Shown one piece after another: positions 6,420 through 10,549 of a DNA stretch of 10,549 nucleotides. Numbering within the stretch: position 1 is the first letter of the stretch; each line of letters begins with the position of its first letter. A program made the translations under genes and the position numbers. The notes beneath the pieces were generated by a model. It searched no databases, was not told the origin of the DNA, and was given only the letters and a program-made list of their open reading frames with translations. The stretch covers positions 1-10,549 of the forward strand of contig CAOJLW010000061.1 in the NCBI GenBank assembly GCA_948438565.1. The letters run 5' to 3'. This DNA comes from an uncultured Lachnospiraceae bacterium. Its GTDB lineage: Bacteria; Bacillota; Clostridia; Lachnospirales; Lachnospiraceae.

Positions 6420-8783
6420 TTATTTTTTAATTTTTATTCTGCTTGTTTTACTCCATGCGCCGTAAGATATTTTTCCGCTTACGGATTCCTTTTGGTACAT
6501 ACGTACCTGCACATAATATGTTTTACCCTTCTTCAGACCGCCAATCCGCTTGGCCGGCAAATCCGTTTTCACTGTCTTGGCAGATTGCATGGAAGCCTTG
6601 CGCGCATAACGGATTTGATATCCGCTTGCCGTCTTGTTTGCCTTAATACGCACCGCCAATTTCCCAGAAGCCTCATTTTTCAAAGAAGCAATGGATGCTT
6701 TCTTGGGTTTTATCTTGGCCCAATGCGCATAATAGATCGTATCTTCTAATAATTTTACGGTATCGTTCGCTGTAATTTGCGTTCCGCCGCTTTTTTTCGT
6801 ATACCAGCCTAAAAAAGCATACCCCTTCCGCTTTGCCCACGGCAATTTGCCATAGAAACCGTCATAACCGACCCGCTTCTCCTGAAACTTCACGGTTTTC
6901 TTACCAATATAGCCGCCATTTGCATCCAGCCGAATCGTACTGCCAATGCTCTCCCATTTGGCATAAAGCGTGAAATTGCCCGACACCTGATTGGCAAAAT
7001 TATACGCCCTGCTAAAATCCGGAGTCGTATACCAGCCGATAAACCGATATCCTTCCCGCACTGGCGCTTGAGGCACGCTGACTGTTTCGCCGCTTACAAT
7101 CGTCTGCGGCAATATCGCGCTGCCCTGATTGGATTCAAAGAGTACCGTATATGCTTCTTTTGGCGCCGGTAAAGGTTCCGACGGCTGTTCCGGGTCTTTG
7201 TCGGGATCTTTGTCCGGCTCTTGATCCGGGTCTTTGTCGGGATCTTGATCTGGCTCTTTCTCCCATTTGGCGTAAAGCGTTACGTCCTCTGTTACCAGTG
7301 TGGCAAAATCATATGCCTCCATACAGTCCCGATCGAGATACCATCCGATAAATCGGCTGCCTTCTAAAACCGGGTCGGCAGGCCTGCCTACACTTTTCTT
7401 TTCTTCGATTTTTTGAGGTTCCACAAGGCTGCCCCCGTTGGATTCAAACGATACCGTATAGTAACGGCCTCCCGGCTGATATACGGCCGAAGCCGTATCA
7501 CTGTCCCAATAGCCATCCTGCGCCGCTATCGCCTGCACCTGCGTGCCTGACTCCACGGTAAACGCCCCGATATATTTCATCGATTTATCGGCAGCTACAG
7601 CCGGCTCTCTGCCGTCTAACGTATAATAAATATCCGCCCCCGACGCCTGGCTGATTGATACCAAACCGTTCTCCATGGAAATCACCGGCAACGCCGCCTG
7701 TTCCGTGGGTTCATACACGGTGCCGACACGATTCTGCTCGGCGCCGGAATCCTTGGTCAAAGCCGGCAAATACGGTTCCCAAAGATCAATCACCACGTGA
7801 TTTTCCCCTTCTGTCCCGGTGTCCTTTTCCAGCTCCAACAGCTTTTGGGTACTGCGGTTAAAATACGTATAAAAATAACTCGATCCGTTATCGTCGTCAT
7901 CCCAGGTCAAATCCGTATGGTACCAGGTATCTTTAATCCGAATCAAATTCCATTGATGCATTGCGCTGGTAACGGCTACACAGTCAACGCCCGTTGCATT
8001 CATCACCAGCTCCATTGCCTGGGCATATCCCGCACAAACTGTCGTGCCGTCTACCAACGCACTATAAGCCGTCTGATTATATAAAACATTCTCTTCATTA
8101 AAATCATACCGAACCTGCATACAAATCCAGTCGTGAGCCGCCTTTTCTTTCGACCATTCCGTCCTTTCCCGACTGACAACCGCTATACATTCTTTTGCTT
8201 TTTCAAAAAATTCTTTTGTGGCTTCTAAGCGTTTTTGCCCGTCGGCAAATTCAGGAAAGCACATGAAAGAAACCTTGCCCGAGGTCTGCGACCCTTCCCC
8301 AAACCAATATCCCGGCTGGTAAAAATAATACTGCGGATTGGAATACAAAAACATACGCACGATCTCTTCCGCCGCGCTTCGACTTAACCCGCGATAGGAG
8401 ACGAAATCAGACATATAAAACGGCGCATCTCCGCCAAACTTCTCTTCCACAATCTGCTTTTCCTGCGTAAGATAGCTAATTCCAAGCAAACTCAAATCGT
8501 CCCAAAACTTTTGCCCCGTCTGATCAAGCTGATTATAAAAAAGCCGGGATCCGTATTGCTCCCACTCGGAAACATCCACATCCCCCACTTCTTCCGGCAA
8601 AAAATCCTGCATCTGCACTCCAGTTGCATCCACCGCCTCCGGAAATTCCAACACAGTCATTGGCGCCAAACCGCATCGTTCCTCGTACGCTGCGGCCGAC
8701 GCCGGCTCTTTTGCATACGCGAAACCATCCAGACCGCAAAGCAGCATCGCTATTGCCAATCCGATTGCCATTATTCTTTTCAT
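6420..8783 (-). CDS. Secreted transglutaminase-like protein, long paralog (three InlB-B-type repeats)
   Basis: The frame is open further upstream, but GGGGGA (8791-8796) lies 7 nt before the ATG at 8783, and that start gives a clean signal peptide (MKRIMAIGLAIAML..., probable cleavage after AYA, residue 24). This makes a 787-residue protein. The ATG at 8786 is the alternative. The order is: conserved FYNQL (about 82-86) and SNPQYYF (148-154); the transglutaminase-like core with AHDWIC (216-221), Cys250 in TVCAGYAQA, His276 in MHQW and Asp291 in HTDLTW; a chitobiase-C-like segment (IYYTLDGREP, about 367-436); a Listeria-Bacteroides repeat (about 442-508); an Asp-Pro-rich linker (510-535); two more such repeats (about 545-611 and 616-688); and a basic, FN3-like C-terminus ending KIKK. 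It differs from its downstream paralog mainly by the two extra repeats and the linker. Secretion and an active triad are well supported; the substrate is not known. Confidence 0.86.
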   Translation of the reverse strand: MKRIMAIGLAIAMLLCGLDGFAYAKEPASAAAYEERCGLAPMTVLEFPEAVDATGVQMQDFLPEEVGDVDVSEWEQYGSRLFYNQLDQTGQKFWDDLSLLGISYLTQEKQIVEEKFGGDAPFYMSDFVSYRGLSRSAAEEIVRMFLYSNPQYYFYQPGYWFGEGSQTSGKVSFMCFPEFADGQKRLEATKEFFEKAKECIAVVSRERTEWSKEKAAHDWICMQVRYDFNEENVLYNQTAYSALVDGTTVCAGYAQAMELVMNATGVDCVAVTSAMHQWNLIRIKDTWYHTDLTWDDDDNGSSYFYTYFNRSTQKLLELEKDTGTEGENHVVIDLWEPYLPALTKDSGAEQNRVGTVYEPTEQAALPVISMENGLVSISQASGADIYYTLDGREPAVAADKSMKYIGAFTVESGTQVQAIAAQDGYWDSDTASAVYQPGGRYYTVSFESNGGSLVEPQKIEEKKSVGRPADPVLEGSRFIGWYLDRDCMEAYDFATLVTEDVTLYAKWEKEPDQDPDKDPDQEPDKDPDKDPEQPSEPLPAPKEAYTVLFESNQGSAILPQTIVSGETVSVPQAPVREGYRFIGWYTTPDFSRAYNFANQVSGNFTLYAKWESIGSTIRLDANGGYIGKKTVKFQEKRVGYDGFYGKLPWAKRKGYAFLGWYTKKSGGTQITANDTVKLLEDTIYYAHWAKIKPKKASIASLKNEASGKLAVRIKANKTASGYQIRYARKASMQSAKTVKTDLPAKRIGGLKKGKTYYVQVRMYQKESVSGKISYGAWSKTSRIKIKK
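6697..6731. repeat. Near-identical DNA block shared by the two paralogs, copy 2
   Basis: This is the partner of the block at 4809-4843 (34 of 35 bases equal by eye). It is a direct repeat, so recombination between the copies would fuse the two genes into one and delete 1888 bp. Confidence 0.8.
7179..7253 (-). repeat. Asp-Pro-rich repeat encoding a linker in the long transglutaminase-like protein
   Basis: This stretch encodes alternating PDQDP, PDKDP and PDQEP units, then a short Pro-Ser-Glu-rich tail. It separates the first InlB-B-type repeat from the second. The DNA is made of similar 12-18 nt units, a form that can change length by slippage. Proline-acidic linkers of this kind are common spacers in Gram-positive surface proteins. 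The shorter paralog has none. Confidence 0.75.
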
Positions 8784-8814
8784 CATATCATCCCCCATTT
8801 TGTGTAATATCACT

Positions 8815-8843
8815 ATTGTACTATATCGGCAGAAAAAAAGAAA
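8815..8843 (-). promoter_or_regulatory. Weak candidate promoter before the long transglutaminase-like gene
   Basis: On the minus strand a -10-like TACAAT (8820-8815) stands 17 nt after a poor -35, TTTCTT (8843-8838). A start here would give a leader of about 25 nt before the GGGGGA site. The -35 lies inside the hairpin at 8828-8857. With only a 61-bp gap to the chorismate mutase gene, read-through from upstream is just as possible. Confidence 0.3.
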
Positions 8844-8857
8844 TCTTTTATTCTGCC
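8828..8857. other. 30-nt imperfect palindrome at the end of the chorismate mutase gene
   Basis: The outer arms GGCAGAA and TTCTGCC pair over 7 bp, then one A-A mismatch, then AAAAGA against TCTTTT around a central AA. The palindrome spans the chorismate mutase stop codon (8848-8850). Read on the minus strand, its 3' arm contains seven T in a row, but no T-run follows the stem, so it is not a classic rho-independent terminator. It could act as a partial terminator, an RNA-processing or stability hairpin between genes, or an operator overlapping the candidate promoter. Confidence 0.6.
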
Positions 8858-9387
8858 AAACTATCCTGGATCCGGATATCCGAATTTTCCTCTAGCATCT
8901 GCAAAACCGCGCCTTTTGCCAATTCCTGGGAAAAATCCCCGGATATGCGCAGCTGCAGCGTCCTCTCGTCCGCTCCTTTTGATCCGACGTCCACATCCGC
9001 CTGCAATCCCGCAAGGATCGCCGCGTCTAAACAAGACGCCAGCCGCTGGGCGTTTGGCGGCGTAGAAACCTCCAAAACAACCGCTCCCCGGCCCTTTGGC
9101 AAGCCGTTAAGCTTGTCGGTTCGATCGGCCATCTCGGCATATTGATAGGTTCTGCTAATTTCCATCAATTTTCGAAAAAACGCCTGACACTCGGGCAAAT
9201 ACTCTTGTCGCACCCCTTGTGATCTGGCATCTAAAATTTCCTGTTCCCGACCCGGGACATAAACCGCCCCGCCTGTCCGTTTTTTTTCTGCGGCCACCTG
9301 GCCTGACAAATCCATCCGTTTTAAAAACAACTCCTTCAACTGTACATCCAACCGATCAATCTCTTGCCGGATATCGCAAAGCTCCAT
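8848..9387 (-). CDS. Chorismate mutase (AroQ class) with an ACT-like C-terminal domain
   Basis: With the ATG at 9387 (strong AAGGAG at 9395-9400, 7 nt upstream) the protein has 179 residues. A longer start at 9414 has no comparable site. Residues 1-85 form an AroQ-type helical chorismate mutase. Against the Escherichia coli enzyme the active-site residues align as Arg7, Arg24, Lys35, Arg47, Glu48, Ser78 and Gln82, in the contexts DIRQEID, KRMDLS, AAEK, GREQE and ISRTYQ. The reaction is chorismate to prephenate, on the way to Phe and Tyr; it is probably cytoplasmic. The remaining 95 residues are not a prephenate dehydratase or dehydrogenase. Their predicted order strand-helix-strand-strand-helix-strand (about 102-175) suggests an ACT-like, possibly allosteric, domain; this part is inference. 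The gene lies 42 bp after the HAD gene. Confidence 0.85.
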   Translation of the reverse strand: MELCDIRQEIDRLDVQLKELFLKRMDLSGQVAAEKKRTGGAVYVPGREQEILDARSQGVRQEYLPECQAFFRKLMEISRTYQYAEMADRTDKLNGLPKGRGAVVLEVSTPPNAQRLASCLDAAILAGLQADVDVGSKGADERTLQLRISGDFSQELAKGAVLQMLEENSDIRIQDSLAE

Positions 9388-9429
9388 ACCCCGTCTCCTT
9401 TCTCTCACTGCCATAGCCGCCCGGTCATT

Positions 9430-10023
9430 TTATAAATGATATTTGCTTTGAACGAAATCAAAATCTCCCTGAAACTGTTCCGCCAACATCCCGACCTCCC
9501 TGGCCGCCAGGACATTGTCCTCCCGATCGTCTAAAAACAGGCACTCCTGCGGCTCCAATTGATATTTGTCCAACAGATAACGGTATATCCGGATATCCGG
9601 CTTAACGATATGGACATCGGAGGATACGACAATTCCGTCAAACTCCTGTAAACGCGCAAATCTTGGAAAATATTCATAAAAATCCACGTTGGCATTGGAA
9701 AGCACATAGAGCCGGTATCCTTTTTGTCTGGCGAACATACAAAAATCCTTCGCTCCCGGCAACGGCTGCATACAGATCGCCCAACCATACACACATTGTT
9801 TTAGCGCCGGATGCATATGGTCTGGCACGCGCGCGCGAACACTCTCGTATTTTTCATCGTCCGTCATATTCCCCAAATCCCCCTGGATCCATTCCGGCCC
9901 TTCAAACAGTTCCCGGCGTATTACCGTCTTTTCCTCTTCCGTTTGACAGAATAAATCCAGAGAAACCTGCGGATTGTAGTCCAACAATACGTTTCCCATG
10001 TCAAATATTATATTTTTTATCAT
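9430..10023 (-). CDS. HAD-superfamily hydrolase, YihX-like (probable sugar-phosphate phosphatase)
   Basis: The ATG at 10023 is preferred: GAGGAG (10028-10033) stands 4 nt upstream, the protein then begins MIKNIIFDMGNVLLDYN as usual for the family, and the promoter -10 lies between this start and the longer one at 10098. The 197-residue protein has all HAD motifs: the nucleophile Asp8 in FDMGN, Ser109 in LYVLSNAN, Lys141 in VHIVKPD, and Asp165-Asp166 in LFLDDREDN, with a helical cap at about 18-85. In motif I the second acid is replaced by Gly (DMGN). This is the form seen in the YihX group, one member of which dephosphorylates alpha-D-glucose-1-phosphate. The natural substrate here cannot be read from sequence. 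A link to the sugar supply of the envelope genes downstream is only speculation. Confidence 0.88.
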   Translation of the reverse strand: MIKNIIFDMGNVLLDYNPQVSLDLFCQTEEEKTVIRRELFEGPEWIQGDLGNMTDDEKYESVRARVPDHMHPALKQCVYGWAICMQPLPGAKDFCMFARQKGYRLYVLSNANVDFYEYFPRFARLQEFDGIVVSSDVHIVKPDIRIYRYLLDKYQLEPQECLFLDDREDNVLAAREVGMLAEQFQGDFDFVQSKYHL

Positions 10024-10069
10024 AACGCTCCTCGAATGCTGTGTATGTTCTCTGATGTAAACTGTGTCT

Positions 10070-10098
10070 ATTATACGTGATCCTGGGTTATTCTGCAA
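10070..10098 (-). promoter_or_regulatory. Probable sigma-A-type promoter of the HAD gene and the downstream cluster
   Basis: On the minus strand, TTGCAG (10098-10093) and a perfect TATAAT (10075-10070) are separated by 17 nt. The predicted start lies about 40 nt before the HAD start codon. This is the best promoter-like sequence found on the minus strand and may serve the whole six-gene run. Confidence 0.6.
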
Positions 10099-10196
10099 GA
10101 TGCGGTTTTACTAGGAACAGATTTCATACACTCTGCCAAAAGATTAGATATTCACGTCAGCGACTAACAACCGCTCATCTATTATAACACTTATGA
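10099..10196. other. Intergenic region between divergent genes
   Basis: The 248 bp between the HAD and ATPase start codons hold the two divergent promoter candidates. In this middle stretch I see no gene, tRNA, terminator or clear repeat. Confidence 0.5.
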
Positions 10197-10225
10197 TTGC
10201 CGTATCCCAAACCATATGCTATAAT
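10197..10225 (+). promoter_or_regulatory. Probable promoter of the AAA ATPase gene
   Basis: TTGCCG (10197-10202) and a perfect TATAAT (10220-10225) are 17 nt apart, about 47 nt before the GTG start. The -10 sits in the centre of a 17-nt inverted repeat, TATGC (10215-10219) and GCATA (10227-10231), which could be an operator. Confidence 0.6.
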
Positions 10226-10271
10226 TGCATACTAGAAAGATAAAAGACCATATACCCCTAGGAGAATGAAT

Positions 10272-10549
10272 GTGTTATTAAAATATATTGTAAAAAATTA
10301 TAAGTCTATTGCTCATCCGATAGAATATAGTATGTTTCCTACGGCAGACAATCTTGACAGCAAATACCTATGTTCACTCCGTACCGTTCAAGGAGACTGG
10401 AAAATATTACGTCGTGGCGCCCTATTGGGGCCAAACGCGTCTGGTAAATCGAATTTTATTCGTTCTTTAGACTTTGCGCGTAACTATATTGTAGAAGCAC
10501 AAAAAAATGGAAACAAAACTGGCATCACACAATTCAAAGGTGAATTTTC
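10272..10549 (+). CDS. AAA-family (AAA_15/AAA_21-like) ATPase, 5' part only
   Basis: The gene runs off the right end; about 92 residues are visible. The GTG at 10272 is the likely start: AGGAG (10260-10264) is 7 nt before it but only 1 nt before the in-frame ATG at 10266. The protein from GTG begins MLLKYIVKNYKSI, close to the (M)LLxFxVKNYKSF opening of SMC/RecF-like AAA_15/AAA_21 ATPases. A Walker A motif, GPNASGKSN, follows at about residues 53-61, with FIRSLDFAR after it. ATPases of this group occur alone and as the motor part of anti-phage systems (for example those with RloB, TOPRIM or HNH partners), but no partner is visible here. The visible DNA is 36% G+C by hand count (105 of 289 from 10261), clearly below the neighbouring genes, which suggests acquisition by transfer. 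Confidence 0.85.
   Translation, partial: MLLKYIVKNYKSIAHPIEYSMFPTADNLDSKYLCSLRTVQGDWKILRRGALLGPNASGKSNFIRSLDFARNYIVEAQKNGNKTGITQFKGEF

Noticed and set aside
7164..7260. CRISPR-like or other short direct-repeat array
   Set aside because: The repeats are in frame, unequal, without spacers, and encode the Asp-Pro linker.
8700..8783. Lipoprotein signal in the long transglutaminase-like protein (Cys after MLL)
   Set aside because: The residues before Cys (Met-Leu-Leu) do not fit a lipobox, and a regular signal-peptidase I site (AYA) follows.
8624..9145. Plus-strand open frame across the 61-bp gap between the chorismate mutase and transglutaminase-like genes
   Set aside because: It covers the ends of two well-supported genes and reads as low-complexity Pro/Ser/Arg sequence without family motifs.
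10024..10098. Longer N-terminus for the HAD protein starting at 10098
   Set aside because: It would place the start codon upstream of the perfect TATAAT at 10075-10070, and HAD proteins of this group begin just before the FDMGN motif.
10266..10268. ATG as start of the AAA ATPase gene
   Set aside because: It is only 1 nt from AGGAG, while the GTG two codons later has ideal 7-nt spacing and gives the family-typical N-terminus. The difference is two residues.

Overview
The window looks like a piece of a Clostridia (Firmicutes) chromosome, most plausibly Lachnospiraceae or a near relative. The reasons are the gene content: a YfhO-type membrane protein, an LtaS-type lipoteichoic-acid (LTA) synthase, secreted transglutaminase-like proteins carrying Listeria-Bacteroides (InlB-B) repeats, and Gram-positive ribosome-binding sites. 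The taxon is an inference from gene families; no rRNA or other marker gene is present.

Layout from left to right. Positions 1-254 hold the 3' end of a plus-strand gene that resembles the C-terminal domain of a TetR-type regulator. It converges on, and overlaps by 21 bp, a compact minus-strand cluster of six genes running from 10023 down to 234. In transcription order these are: a YihX-like HAD phosphatase (10023-9430); an AroQ chorismate mutase with an extra ACT-like C-terminal domain (9387-8848); two tandem paralogous secreted transglutaminase-like proteins (8783-6420 and 6400-4532); an LtaS-like phosphoglycerol transferase with all key catalytic residues (4525-2744); and a YfhO-like polytopic membrane protein (2732-234). 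Gaps are 42, 61, 19, 6 and 11 bp, so co-transcription is likely, at least for the last four. A good sigma-A-like promoter lies before the HAD gene, and a weak one may precede the first transglutaminase gene. At the right edge, transcribed divergently after a 248-bp intergenic region, begins an AT-rich gene for an AAA (AAA_15/AAA_21-like) ATPase. It is cut off by the window shortly after its Walker A motif.

The central four genes read as a cell-envelope module. LtaS-like enzymes polymerise glycerol phosphate outside the membrane, and YfhO proteins are linked to LTA glycosylation in Bacillus. The two secreted proteins combine an intact Cys-His-Asp transglutaminase-like triad with carbohydrate-binding-like and repeat domains and a lysine-rich C-terminus. 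The idea that the secreted pair acts on or binds the polymer made by the neighbouring enzymes is a hypothesis. No CRISPR array, insertion sequence, tRNA or rRNA was seen.
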